From Rhodothermia bacterium (GTDB lineage: Bacteria > Bacteroidota > Rhodothermia > Rhodothermales > JAAAOL01), in the NCBI GenBank assembly GCA_030428385.1, contig JAUIDY010000019.1, positions 1 to 64,000 on the forward strand: 64,000 nucleotides of DNA, given 5' to 3'. Both the position numbers and the translations under genes were made by a program. A model generated the notes under the pieces. That model was not told the origin of the DNA. It worked only from the letters and a program-made list of their open reading frames with translations, and searched no databases. Below, piece after piece: positions 1 through 8,153 of the stretch (position 1 is the stretch's first letter; every line of letters starts with the position of its first letter).

Positions 1-86
1 CCCACAGCGGTAGGACCTGCGATAATTGGAATCTTGAAGTTTTTTCCCAAAAAGGGATTCTCGTTATTCATTAATGGTTTGTTCAT
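1..86 (-). CDS. miaA: tRNA dimethylallyltransferase, N-terminal fragment
   Basis: Only the first 28 codons are in the window and the gene runs off the left edge. After a short leader the protein reads NFKIPIIAGPTAVG, which matches the P-loop start (xxxxAGPTAxGK) typical of MiaA, the enzyme that prenylates A37 of tRNAs reading UNN codons. The Walker A lysine lies just outside the window. Two in-frame ATGs (86 and 71) are possible starts; the second lies closer to the usual family start. It is divergent from the phosphate transporter at 237. The call rests on a short but characteristic motif. Confidence 0.75.
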   Translation of the reverse strand, partial: MNKPLMNNENPFLGKNFKIPIIAGPTAV

Positions 87-236
87 GTAGTTTATTTGGT
101 CCGCCCTTAATATCTCGCTTTGACCAAAAGTACCTCTGTAGCGACCTTTTACTCCTGCCAGGCTCCACAAAGACTACCCGTGCGAAGTCGCTTGGCTTTT
201 TGAGGCTGTCTTTCATGTTTGACCTTTTTTAGCTGA

Positions 237-1499
237 ATGGCAGGTCTTAGATCTGCTGCAAAACCGTTCTGTATGCGTTCGTTCCGTACACTCCTTCAAC
301 TCATTGGCCTGCTCGCCGTCCTCTTGCTTTTTTTTACAAGCATTGAGCTTATGGGCGATTCGTTTAAGCTCATGGGAAGCGATTTTGCGAAGATGCTTCT
401 TGAGACAACGGCCAATCCATTTGTAGGGCTTTTTGTAGGAATCCTCGCAACGTCCCTGGTTCAGAGTTCTTCTACTGTTACGACAATGGCAGTAACCTTG
501 GTCGCAGGAGGAGGATTAAGTATATCAGGTGCTATCCCTATCATTATGGGGGCGAACATTGGGACGAGTGTAACCAATACCATCGTTTCGCTGGGCTCCG
601 TATCGAGGAAGGATGAGTTTGGCCGGGCGATGGCTGGAGCGACTGTCCACGACTTTTTTAATTTGCTCGCAGTCGCTCTTCTTTTTCCTATTGAGTTATT
701 TACCCATGTGATTTCAAAGAGTGCGGCCTGGTTAACCAATGTCGCCTATGGCATCCACGCAGATAAGCTCCTAAGCCCCGTACAAGTTGTCGTGGATCCC
801 ATTGCAGCCTTCATAGCGCAGCAAGCAGGGGAGAATGGATTTCTTGTGCTAGGTATTGGGCTCGTTTTTTTATTCATTTCGCTACGGTATCTGGTTATCC
901 TTTTAAAGGCATTGGTTCTGGGAAGATCAGAACGGTTGCTGCATAAGTATATCTTTGGCGCGCCCGCATTATCTATGTTATTTGGGGTTCTTATCACCTT
1001 TTTTGTTCAGAGTTCGTCGATTACCACGTCACTCATCGTTCCACTGGTGGCGGCGGGCCTGGTTACAGTGCCTCAAATTTTCCCTTTTGTTCTTGGTGCG
1101 AATGTTGGAACCACCATGACGGCACTCTTGGCTGCACTTGCAGCAGCAGCAAGTGGTTCTCCCGAAGCAGGGATTGCAGCGTTAACCGTAGCATTTGCAC
1201 ATCTTACTTTTAACATGCTGGGAATATTAATCTTTTTCCCCATTCCCAAACTGCGAAACATTCCTATAAAACTAGCCGAATCACTTGGGCAGCTATCAAT
1301 AAAGAATCGTGGGTATGCACTTGGATATATTCTGTGTGTCTTTTTTGTAGTACCGCTGTTAATGATATTGGCCACCAATAATTTTAATCTGACTTACGAT
1401 CCAGAGCCGCCGAGCCCACAATCGGTCGAGACGACTGTACCTCCGGAATCTGAACCGTTGGTGGAGCCCGTGGAAGCAGACTCTATTCCTGCTTTTTGA
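237..1499 (+). CDS. Na+/phosphate cotransporter, NptA/PF02690 type
   Basis: The 420-residue membrane protein carries the two inverted Na/Pi-cotransporter repeats of this family. Each has a QSSS motif (residues 76-79 and 258-261) followed by a GAN(I/V)GT motif (about 105-111 and 287-293). These are the substrate and sodium-binding elements in SLC34/NptA proteins. The C-terminal PhoU-like domain found in many bacterial members is absent; the protein ends in an acidic Pro/Glu-rich tail. It probably imports inorganic phosphate across the inner membrane. An alternative start is the ATG at 273, just before the first membrane helix; neither start has a clear ribosome site. Confidence 0.9.
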   Translation: MAGLRSAAKPFCMRSFRTLLQLIGLLAVLLLFFTSIELMGDSFKLMGSDFAKMLLETTANPFVGLFVGILATSLVQSSSTVTTMAVTLVAGGGLSISGAIPIIMGANIGTSVTNTIVSLGSVSRKDEFGRAMAGATVHDFFNLLAVALLFPIELFTHVISKSAAWLTNVAYGIHADKLLSPVQVVVDPIAAFIAQQAGENGFLVLGIGLVFLFISLRYLVILLKALVLGRSERLLHKYIFGAPALSMLFGVLITFFVQSSSITTSLIVPLVAAGLVTVPQIFPFVLGANVGTTMTALLAALAAAASGSPEAGIAALTVAFAHLTFNMLGILIFFPIPKLRNIPIKLAESLGQLSIKNRGYALGYILCVFFVVPLLMILATNNFNLTYDPEPPSPQSVETTVPPESEPLVEPVEADSIPAF

Positions 1500-1601
1500 G
1501 AGAAGGGGAGACGATGAAAAAAGAGATTGCCGGTTGCTATCTCAACAGTTTTTTCATAATAATTCAGCACACCATGTCGATGCAGAAGCAGGGTTTTAGA
1601 A

Positions 1602-1832
1602 ATGAATGGGGTAATTCATATTATCGGGGCACTAATTGCATTGGCCCCAATAATCATCACTGTAATAATTTGGAGACAGGTAATTGGAAAGCGTTCCGGG
1701 CCGTCACCAGATTCACCTCGGGGAGGTGGACCCCGTCGACAGCCGGTGCCACCACGTCCCCGGCTTAGCGGGGACCGGCGACCTCGCCGTTACTTGATGG
1801 GTCCTCCATCTAGCTCCAACATAAAAAAGTGA
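1602..1832 (+). CDS. Small single-pass membrane protein, uncharacterised
   Basis: The 76-residue product has one strongly hydrophobic helix (residues 4-24, rich in Ile, Ala and Val). An Arg/Pro-rich, positively charged tail follows and would remain in the cytoplasm. I do not recognise a family. It lies about 100 bp after the phosphate transporter and converges on purC. A second frame starting at ATG 1514 has a better Shine-Dalgarno sequence (AGAAGGGGAG) but encodes no recognisable protein and overlaps this helix region, so only one of the two is likely to be real. Function cannot be assigned. Confidence 0.4.
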   Translation: MNGVIHIIGALIALAPIIITVIIWRQVIGKRSGPSPDSPRGGGPRRQPVPPRPRLSGDRRPRRYLMGPPSSSNIKK

Positions 1833-1854
1833 ATTCCATGGACACATAAGTCCG

Positions 1855-2823
1855 TTATTGCATATCAAGATAACTTAAAAGATTATTCTCTAGACGCTGG
1901 ACAGGATTCATTGATGTGTCAGGGACAAATGGCGCACCGGTAATCACCTCATATAATTCTATATATCTCTTTGAAATTGCAACACGAAAACTGTCTGGTA
2001 AGTCAGGTAAATGTTGACCTTCTAATCCCATAAATTCGTGCTCTATGAGCCACTCGCGAACGAATTCTTTCGATAACTGACGTTGCGGTTTGTCTTCTTT
2101 TAACAAGGAGGGATACGTATCACTATAAAAGAACCGGGATGAATCGGGTGTGTGTATTTCATCTATAACTATGTATTCGCCAGACGCGGTTTTTCCAAAT
2201 TCATATTTCGTGTCTACGAGAATAAGCCCTCGTTCCTGAGCCATTTGTGTCCCACGACGAAATAATGAAAGTGCCCACGACTTAAGTTGATCAAAAACGT
2301 CTTCTGTCAAGATTTCTTGGGTTAATATTTCTTCTCTTGAAATATCCTCATCATGGCCTCGTATTGCTTTAGTTGCAGGAGTCAAAATGGGTTCGGGAAG
2401 CTTGCTATTTTGGCGCAGTCCTTCCGGAAGAGGCACACCACAAAGGGTTCTTTGACCGCTTTTATAGGTTCGCCATGCATGTCCGGCCAAGTATCCTCTC
2501 ACAACAAATTCTACCGGAATAGGATCACATTTGTGGGCAACCGTGACATTCGGGTCTGGCAGGTCGATGAAGTGATTGGGTACGATATCAGCCGTGGCCT
2601 TAAAGAAGAAGGCGGCTATTTGATTTAGTACCTGACCTTTAAACGGGATGGTTTGTCGAAGGATGTGATCGAAGGCTGATATTCGGTCCGTTGCTACCAA
2701 TACCAAGCGATCTCCAACGCTGTATGTATCACGTACTTTTCCCTGGTAGCGTACACCAACATTGGCGAGTGTCGTTTGTGAAATTGTATGCGCAAGCTGG
2801 TTTTCGATTACATAGTCATTCAT
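1855..2823 (-). CDS. purC: Phosphoribosylaminoimidazole-succinocarboxamide synthase
   Basis: The 322-residue SAICAR synthetase joins CAIR and aspartate with ATP in step 8 of de novo purine synthesis. It shows the GKVRDTYSVGDRLVLVATDRISAFD start, the VEFVVRGYLAGHAW and GLILVDTKYEFG motifs and the EIHTPDSSRF motif of the family. The longer open frame to 2898 would add 25 unrelated residues and overlap the upstream gene, so I chose the ATG at 2823 (MNDYVIENQL). It follows the LacI-family gene by 29 bp and may be co-transcribed with it. Confidence 0.95.
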   Translation of the reverse strand: MNDYVIENQLAHTISQTTLANVGVRYQGKVRDTYSVGDRLVLVATDRISAFDHILRQTIPFKGQVLNQIAAFFFKATADIVPNHFIDLPDPNVTVAHKCDPIPVEFVVRGYLAGHAWRTYKSGQRTLCGVPLPEGLRQNSKLPEPILTPATKAIRGHDEDISREEILTQEILTEDVFDQLKSWALSLFRRGTQMAQERGLILVDTKYEFGKTASGEYIVIDEIHTPDSSRFFYSDTYPSLLKEDKPQRQLSKEFVREWLIEHEFMGLEGQHLPDLPDSFRVAISKRYIELYEVITGAPFVPDTSMNPVQRLENNLLSYLDMQ

Positions 2824-2852
2824 CACAAAAAGAAGTAATAAAAAGATGGTGC

Positions 2853-3890
2853 TTAATTGCTTGAATCCCGCTTTAATGCACTGGATTCTCTCACACAAAG
2901 TTTGGGGACAATTAGTTGGGCAACAGGATCTTCCAAGTTGCCCTGTTCGATGCGTTTAAGCAGTTGCTCGATAGCCATTTTTCCAACACCCTCCATGTCC
3001 TGGTCTACACTTGACAAGCCCAAGTATTCACTCGTTTTTATGTCATCATATCCAACCAGGGCAATGTCTTGGGGAACGCGCTTGCCAGCATCGCGGATTG
3101 CTTTCCAGGCGCCTATGGCCTGGACATCACTACTTGCAAATACGGCGGTGACTTCTGGAGCCGCAGCCAGCAGTTTTTTCATCGCCTCATACCCATGTTC
3201 TTCACTAAACCCAGCATGTTTTTCTGTTTCACCACTTTGAATGTGGTGTTCATGTATAGGTAGATGAGCCTCTTCCAGGGCGTCTTTATATCCTTCGATA
3301 CGCTTTGTCTGCAGATAACCATCTGTATAAGCTCTGATTAAACCAATATTGCGATGGCCCCGCTCAATCAGGTGATCAACAGCATTTTTTGCACCGGTAT
3401 CATTGTCCCAATAAAAACAGTCAAAGTCGGTATGATGATTACCTACAAGTACAACCGGTGCCTGAAAGGCTTTTAACTCCACCGTTAATCGCTTATCTAC
3501 AGGAACACCTGCAAGCAAAAGGCCATCAACCGTTCCTCGTTTAAGGAAGTTAAGCAACGTTTCTTCAGGCTGAACCGAGCCTAAATCGAAGAGTAATAAG
3601 TCACTTTCTCTGTTGTGTAATTTACTGCGTACTCCTTTGAGTAATTCGTTATGAAAAGGGGTTGTAAACGTTGGGATTGCAATTGCAATTGAGCGGGTTC
3701 TTTTTTGTGCAAGCGTGCGCGCAACGCGATCTGGTCGAAATTTTAATTCCTCAATCGCTTCCCAAACACGCTCCCGCGTTTGATCGGAGACATCGCTGGA
3801 ATCGTTAAGAACACGAGAGACCGTAGAAATGGCAACACCGGCGCGTGCGGCGACATCGTAGATGGTCACTTTGGCTTTATCCTGTGCCAT
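2853..3890 (-). CDS. LacI/GalR-family transcriptional regulator
   Basis: The 345-residue protein has the classic LacI-type helix-turn-helix at its N-terminus (VTIYDVAARAGVAISTVSRVLN, roughly residues 7-28), a hinge helix near RVARTLAQKRT, and a periplasmic-binding-like effector domain to the end. It sits immediately upstream of purC on the same strand. In enterobacteria the purine repressor PurR is also a LacI-family protein, so control of purC is possible, but sugar-responsive members are more common in this phylum and the effector is unknown. No certain operator was seen in the 160-bp upstream gap. Confidence 0.9.
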   Translation of the reverse strand: MAQDKAKVTIYDVAARAGVAISTVSRVLNDSSDVSDQTRERVWEAIEELKFRPDRVARTLAQKRTRSIAIAIPTFTTPFHNELLKGVRSKLHNRESDLLLFDLGSVQPEETLLNFLKRGTVDGLLLAGVPVDKRLTVELKAFQAPVVLVGNHHTDFDCFYWDNDTGAKNAVDHLIERGHRNIGLIRAYTDGYLQTKRIEGYKDALEEAHLPIHEHHIQSGETEKHAGFSEEHGYEAMKKLLAAAPEVTAVFASSDVQAIGAWKAIRDAGKRVPQDIALVGYDDIKTSEYLGLSSVDQDMEGVGKMAIEQLLKRIEQGNLEDPVAQLIVPKLCVRESSALKRDSSN

Positions 3891-4021
3891 GAGATTACTC
3901 GTTTATGCATTTAAGTATGGCGTGTAGGCATCTTGCCTGTGATCAATATACGCCTTCATCAGAATGAATGATTAATTCCATGCCGTCTTATGCTCGTTTT
4001 CTGATTAATATTATTCTTAAC

Positions 4022-4052
4022 TAAACAAAAAACCCAGACTGGCCTTTGTTTT
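4022..4052 (-). terminator. Rho-independent terminator after the ThiD-like gene
   Basis: Read on the minus strand, an AAACAAA...TTTGTTT outer stem with an inner CCA-gtc-TGG hairpin is followed by a run of six T. It begins directly after the stop codon of the ThiD-like gene. Confidence 0.6.
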
Positions 4053-4814
4053 TTAGGAATACTGCTTTCCCATAAATACAATCGAGCCACGAAGGGCGTC
4101 TTCAATTGGATTTATTGAGTCAATATGAGATCCTAGATAAATGGATTGAAAAGAGGAAAGTGAAAAGCTAAGCCGCTCAACATCGAAGGGGAGTTCGAAT
4201 AGCGAAAAGTCTGACCCATCATAGAACAGTTCAATGGATTTAACATCGCCGTTTTGGCGCGTTGGACCAGAGAAAAGGGTCGGGAGCGCTTCGCCTCGAA
4301 TGATCACCTTTGAAGCACCGAGTTTGTGTATACGCTGAATAGCTACTTGCACGTCATCGAGCGTATTAATCTGCATGCTTGCAAGCAAACAGGCATCCTG
4401 TTGATTGATCATGATCAGGTCAGCCAGAGGAAAAAATGAAGTTAGGGTTTCGGTAGAGCAATCTAGTAAGTCTTCTCCACTTGGCCCACTCAATATCACA
4501 TTCCAAATGACGATGGGAATGGACGCAGTACCTAACCGTGCCCACAAATATTCAAGCCCTTCTTTGTCGCAGACAGCCCCGACAACACAAAACCGGGGGG
4601 TTGAGGTCTTTAGGATGTGATCAATCTGAACGTCAATGGTGTCGGCAGGAACAGGAAGTACATCGGAGACTTGCCCATGACTCGCAGAAACCAATGCGGT
4701 GCATACGGAAAGCGCTTCGATGCCGAGCTGGTGGGCAGCCACCCAATCAGCACCGAGGCCGAAGGTAAGTCCTGCATAATGAGCGCCAACGACAAGTGCT
4801 TGATTCTCGATCAT
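4053..4814 (-). CDS. Degenerate ThiD-like (HMP/HMP-P) kinase
   Basis: The 253-residue protein aligns by eye with hydroxymethylpyrimidine kinase ThiD along most of its length: GADWVAAHQLGIEALSVCTALVSA near the N-terminus, VPADTIDVQIDHIL, an FFPLADLIMINQQDACLLA segment and LGASKVIIRGE. The family's C-terminal HGTGC(T/A)xSS anion-hole and catalytic motif is missing; the equivalent stretch reads LSFSLSSFQSIYLGS. The protein may therefore be inactive as a ThiD kinase or act as a regulator or paralogue. It is the last host gene before the prophage and is divergent from it. Confidence 0.65.
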   Translation of the reverse strand: MIENQALVVGAHYAGLTFGLGADWVAAHQLGIEALSVCTALVSASHGQVSDVLPVPADTIDVQIDHILKTSTPRFCVVGAVCDKEGLEYLWARLGTASIPIVIWNVILSGPSGEDLLDCSTETLTSFFPLADLIMINQQDACLLASMQINTLDDVQVAIQRIHKLGASKVIIRGEALPTLFSGPTRQNGDVKSIELFYDGSDFSLFELPFDVERLSFSLSSFQSIYLGSHIDSINPIEDALRGSIVFMGKQYS

Positions 4815-4906
4815 AAAAAACTGATTTCATGTTGGATTGCGCCCCAAACGCATGAACACCTGTTTACTTCCCAACACACCAGAAAAAGAAGACTATTGCA
4901 TATTCA

Positions 4907-4934
4907 ACGTTTGATAACTATTAATCACATTTGT
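4907..4934. other. attL: half dif-like site at the left prophage end
   Basis: ACGTTTGATAA, CTATTA and then ATCACATTTGT. The first 17 bases are identical to 49098-49114. The right-hand arm (4924-4934) is phage sequence and does not match the inverted arm seen at the other end. This is the pattern expected of attL when only one recombinase-binding arm and the central region are conserved in the phage site. Confidence 0.75.
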
Positions 4935-4946
4935 TCTCCTCGTACC

Positions 4947-5369
4947 TCATGATAGGGCACTAATAATGCTCTGCGTTACGGGTTCAACTGCCCTCGCGAT
5001 TGCGTCGATATTGTCGCTAGTGGCTCCCATTGCGCGAAGATAGGGGTAGATGGGCGGCTCCTCGATGATACGACCCCGCCGCTTTTCGAGAACGCCCCGG
5101 TACTCCTCTGCCAGTTCAGGTAGCTGCGAGGTTATCAATCGTCGGGAGCGCGTTGAAAGATTGAGACCGTTAACGGCTTTCCATATCGTTTTCGTGGATA
5201 CGCCAAGACGATCCGACAATTCCGCCCTGGCGTCGCTCATGGGTCCGGGCGGGTAGGCGGCCAGCACATCGGCAAGTAGTTCCCGGTTCGCGGGAGAGAG
5301 GGGCTGGGCACGCTTGCGCAGGCGTTCGCTGCGGTTGGCGGCGTTGATGAGTGGTTGGTCGTTAGGCAT
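4947..5369 (-). CDS. Prophage HTH protein next to attL, unknown function
   Basis: The 140-residue protein has a central helix-turn-helix-like segment (ARAELSDRLGVSTKTIWKAVNG, about residues 44-65) resembling homeodomain-like resolvase or terminase small-subunit HTHs, in a basic Arg-rich context. It is the gene closest to attL and lies two bases downstream of the RNA ligase gene in the leftward operon. Being next to the attachment site would suit an excisionase or directionality factor, but that is positional inference only. No family is firmly recognised. Confidence 0.6.
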   Translation of the reverse strand: MPNDQPLINAANRSERLRKRAQPLSPANRELLADVLAAYPPGPMSDARAELSDRLGVSTKTIWKAVNGLNLSTRSRRLITSQLPELAEEYRGVLEKRRGRIIEEPPIYPYLRAMGATSDNIDAIARAVEPVTQSIISALS

Positions 5370-5371
5370 GG

Positions 5372-6361
5372 TTATTCAGGCTTTACGAGTTTCCAAATAG
5401 CATCTTCATAGGGCTTTTTATCAAGCAGCTTGAACAACACACTTGGGTAGGTTTGTGTGAGAAAATACATGGCGGTTTCTTTCCGAGTGGGAAAGGTTTT
5501 GAATACACGCCTGCACTCAGTCTCAATCTCGCCAAACCTTTCCCACAGAACCGCCGTAGTCTCTGTTATCCATTCGTGGATTTCGTCAGGAATACCGTCA
5601 CCGATTAGCCCGTCAATATCCCCACCCGCCCGCAGGTGCTCCCACACGTACTTTTCAGACATCATCGAAATGATGCGGTGGAGCCGCACGTATTCCTCAA
5701 ACTTCACCTTGACACGAAAGCCGCTCTTGAAGCGAACCACAAACCCTTCTCGGTTGCTTTCTTCAAGTGCTTTCAAAGCGTGCAGGTCATTGAGTCCGTC
5801 GTAGTGCTTTGCAACAGGAAATCCGATTTCGGGGAGGGGCAGGATTTCTTCCCCGGTCTCAGTATTGATTACGGCAAGAAGCACGAGTTCTTCGCGCTCG
5901 CCATAGTCAACCACGATTCGATTGCTGGGGTAGATGATTTCAAACAGGTACGTATAGGCGGGGTCAAGCGAAACGCCGAGATACTTTGAGTGAAGCATCT
6001 CGTTAGCGTGCTGGGCCTGCTCGCCCGTGAAACTGCCCCGCGTTGCGATGCACGGAAATCCGCCGTGCCAGTACGTAATGCCAAGGCTACCATCAAGCTT
6101 CTCGAATACATCGAATGGCTCATTGGGGATTTCGCCGGGGGCGTGCTCTTCCAGATTGAAAAACTTTCGGAAGGGACGGGCCGCTATCGTTCCGTCATTG
6201 CGCAGGATCAGACCGCGAGATGTCAAGGTAGCATCATTCCATACGCGCTCATATTGCGCCTGCGGGGTGTAGTTGAATAGGCGAAGCTCACCTGAGGGGT
6301 GAATCACCTCGTTGATGTATCCGCCGTCAGTCATGTTTTTTAGCAATTGCCTATCAATCAT
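5372..6361 (-). CDS. T4 Rnl1-like RNA ligase
   Basis: The 329-residue protein shows the ordered nucleotidyltransferase motifs of the T4 RNA ligase 1 group: motif I KLDG (Lys88 would be adenylated), a motif III-like FEIIYPSNRIVVDY (140-153), motif IV EGFVVR (205-210) and motif V KVKFEEY (218-224). Before motif I the LTSRGLIL and RKFFNLEE segments match the family's N-terminal region. T4 RNA ligase 1 reseals tRNAs cut by host anticodon nucleases, and thermophilic phages such as Rhodothermus phage RM378 also encode one. A purine-rich AGAGGA lies upstream of the start. A tRNA-like gene is also present in this prophage, which fits a tRNA-repair role. Confidence 0.85.
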   Translation of the reverse strand: MIDRQLLKNMTDGGYINEVIHPSGELRLFNYTPQAQYERVWNDATLTSRGLILRNDGTIAARPFRKFFNLEEHAPGEIPNEPFDVFEKLDGSLGITYWHGGFPCIATRGSFTGEQAQHANEMLHSKYLGVSLDPAYTYLFEIIYPSNRIVVDYGEREELVLLAVINTETGEEILPLPEIGFPVAKHYDGLNDLHALKALEESNREGFVVRFKSGFRVKVKFEEYVRLHRIISMMSEKYVWEHLRAGGDIDGLIGDGIPDEIHEWITETTAVLWERFGEIETECRRVFKTFPTRKETAMYFLTQTYPSVLFKLLDKKPYEDAIWKLVKPE

Positions 6362-6584
6362 GCCTGCTTTTCCTCTTTTTACAGGTTAAAGTGCTTTGTC
6401 GTTGTGAGTTTGATAAGAACAATTATGGAACGTTCAGGCGCTAGTTGTACGGCTTTAACTCCTCCTCCATCAACCGGCGCACCAGACAGTCAGCGCAGCG
6501 AGACGAGGCATTATTTCTTCCGGTAGGCTGGGCATTAGGGGATTAGGCTTTTTCGGTCAACAACTCAATTGCATTGCGGCGTGC

Positions 6585-6767
6585 TCAGTCACACACGTCC
6601 TCGGTCAAACGGAGGGTGTAGGCGTCTCGCCACGTGAAGGCGTCAACCACAACGCCAAGCTTGGCAAACCACCAATCGGGGTCATAGGCATCAGCGAGAG
6701 GGCCGTAGCGCTCCTCGACAAAGGCTTTCGCGTCTTGGTGTGCCCGAGCAGTCTCTGTTGGTTCCAT
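6585..6767 (-). CDS. Small acidic prophage protein, unknown
   Basis: The 60-residue product (starts MEPTETARAHQDAKAF) is rich in Asp, Tyr and Trp and matches no family I know. Its start is preceded by CCTGACACCGAAAAGAC, nearly the same leader as the next gene upstream (before 7138), which supports translation from this ATG. The 220 bp between it and the RNA ligase gene contain no convincing reading frame. Confidence 0.5.
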   Translation of the reverse strand: MEPTETARAHQDAKAFVEERYGPLADAYDPDWWFAKLGVVVDAFTWRDAYTLRLTEDVCD

Positions 6768-6808
6768 CGTCTTTTCGGTGTCAGGTTGTGAGTTTGCGGG
6801 GCGGGGAT

Positions 6809-7138
6809 TTAGGAAAGTTTCCTTGGGTCGAAATCCTCAATCCTGATCTCGGCTTGCGCCACCTGAGTCCTCCCGTTCACGAAGTATTTCTTCCACACGT
6901 CCCCAGCCTCCTCGCCTTCGCCACTGAGCGTGAATAGTAAGTCGGGATATTTTTTGGAGTGTGCTCGTAGGTCGCGTTCGTGGTCGTACCACTTGCCAGA
7001 CTCGTTCGGCTCGCCATCTTCGCACAGGCAGTACGCTGCTTCTTTGTTAGACCGCACAAGATCATAAATCGCCTTCGCGGGATCGGAGGTGACTGGTACA
7101 GGTGCCGCTTCTAGTTTGAAAGAGGTTTGGTGTCCCAT
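6809..7138 (-). CDS. Prophage protein of unknown function
   Basis: The 109-residue protein begins MGHQTSFKLEAAPVPV and has charged, mixed alpha/beta composition with two close cysteines (AAYCLCEDGE). The leader ACACCGAAAAAGACA before ATG 7138 repeats that of the gene at 6767, which is why I chose this start. The frame is open further to ATG 7255, which overlaps the preceding stop and would add a hydrophobic 39-residue N-terminus; that segment could be a separate tiny membrane peptide. No family assigned. Confidence 0.55.
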   Translation of the reverse strand: MGHQTSFKLEAAPVPVTSDPAKAIYDLVRSNKEAAYCLCEDGEPNESGKWYDHERDLRAHSKKYPDLLFTLSGEGEEAGDVWKKYFVNGRTQVAQAEIRIEDFDPRKLS

Positions 7139-7251
7139 TGTCTTTTTCGGTGTCAGGTTATGCAGGTAGTTACAGTTCCAGGTATTGCGCAAGGCCCTCG
7201 ACGAGCGCAGGCACGCTACGCCGATCACGAGGAGGGCGGTGGATAGGGTTT

Positions 7252-7537
7252 TCATGTCATCAGCCCGTCAAAGAGCCCCGGTTGCAAGCGGAGCAGGTCA
7301 TCAATGAGGTGTACCGCATGGTTGACCGTCGAGTTGTCGCGGTCGAAGTGGCGGGCGATGCTGGGCATGGACTCGTCCGTCATGTGGTAGATGAGGTACA
7401 TGGCGACCTGCCGGGGGAAGGCGATGCGGCGGGCTTTGGAGTTCGTCCACCGTGAGCCCTGCCCGGTGTGCCACCGCCTGCTCTATGATGCGTCCGGTTG
7501 CGTTCATGGCGTCTGTGTGGTTTGATGTTGTCATCAT
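7252..7537 (-). pseudogene. DnaA domain IV homologue interrupted by a +1 frameshift
   Basis: From ATG 7537 the first frame encodes a short helix ending GLTVDELQ. Skipping one base near 7446 brings in a frame reading KARRIAFPRQVAMYLIYHM, then TDESMPSIARHFDRDNSTVNHAVHLIDDLL, and ends at a TGA at 7252. This matches the DnaA C-terminal DNA-binding domain (RQIAMYL...LT..S...IG..F..RDH(T/S)TV.HA). The consensus Arg/Asp/Ser/Thr of the DnaA-box helix is kept with the usual His replaced by Asn. It overlaps its neighbours by ATGA on both sides, as working genes here do. Programmed frameshifting, recent decay or an assembly error are all possible. Confidence 0.7.
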
Positions 7538-7926
7538 GCGTGATTAGGCAGGGATTGTGGTTCGATGTCCGTGGGACGAACGTGCCTGTTTGGCCTGCGG
7601 ATGGGCGGCCAGTTCAGTACCGCGCAAACGTCGTTATATGCCGTGGAGGTGCTGACTCCAAGGCGCTCTGCCACAGCCTCGTAGGTTAGCCCTTCGTGGT
7701 AGTACAGCGCGTAGGCCTGTGCCCTGCGCCGGTCGATGGCCGGGTTGCGGTGGCGGTGCCATGTCTCCACGGCAGCCCCCTGCGCCCGGCTCACCCCCGC
7801 CGCACGGACCCACCTCGCTACGGTGGTATGCGGGATGCTAAGGGCCTGTGCGATTTGGCGGTAGCTCATCTGCTTTTCGGTGCTCAACCACAGGGCTGTT
7901 TGGCGCAGATAGATGGGGTGATTCAT
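7534..7926 (-). CDS. Double helix-turn-helix DNA-binding protein
   Basis: The 130-residue protein has two HTH segments: MSYRQIAQALSIPHTTVARWV near residues 20-40 and LTYEAVAERLGVSTSTAYNDV near 80-100, both of the homeodomain-like/transposase-regulator type. It overlaps the next gene at ATGA and so is translationally coupled to the DnaA-like frame. A role in early transcription or replication control is plausible; there is no catalytic domain. Confidence 0.65.
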   Translation of the reverse strand: MNHPIYLRQTALWLSTEKQMSYRQIAQALSIPHTTVARWVRAAGVSRAQGAAVETWHRHRNPAIDRRRAQAYALYYHEGLTYEAVAERLGVSTSTAYNDVCAVLNWPPIRRPNRHVRPTDIEPQSLPNHA

Positions 7927-8153
7927 TTTCTCACTCGTCTATTGCTTGTAAAAATCACCTGCTGTTTCCCCGCCCTCCACACCTCGACAACCTCCACAAA
8001 GCGCCCCTGCCGCCTCTCTGTCCGCTCTGCCAGTTCCAGGCGGGGCAGCACCTCACCCGATGGGCGATTTGCGCCCTTGGGCTTGGGTTTGGCCTTCGTG
8101 CCTTTCGCAGCGGCTTGCAAGCCGGGGTTACGTTTGAGAACATCAGGGCTCAT
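7923..8153 (-). CDS. Small basic prophage protein
   Basis: The 76-residue Lys/Arg-rich protein begins MSPDVLKRNPGLQAAAKGTKAK and ends in a basic NRRVRK tail. The opening resembles phage proteins that carry a VLRRNP-type start, but no domain is identifiable. ATGA overlaps join it to the genes on either side, supporting that it is translated. Confidence 0.5.
   Translation of the reverse strand: MSPDVLKRNPGLQAAAKGTKAKPKPKGANRPSGEVLPRLELAERTERRQGRFVEVVEVWRAGKQQVIFTSNRRVRK

Noticed and set aside
1496-1768. 90-residue frame overlapping the transporter stop
   Set aside because: Good ribosome site at 1514 but no coding character after the first residues, and it overlaps a better membrane-protein frame.
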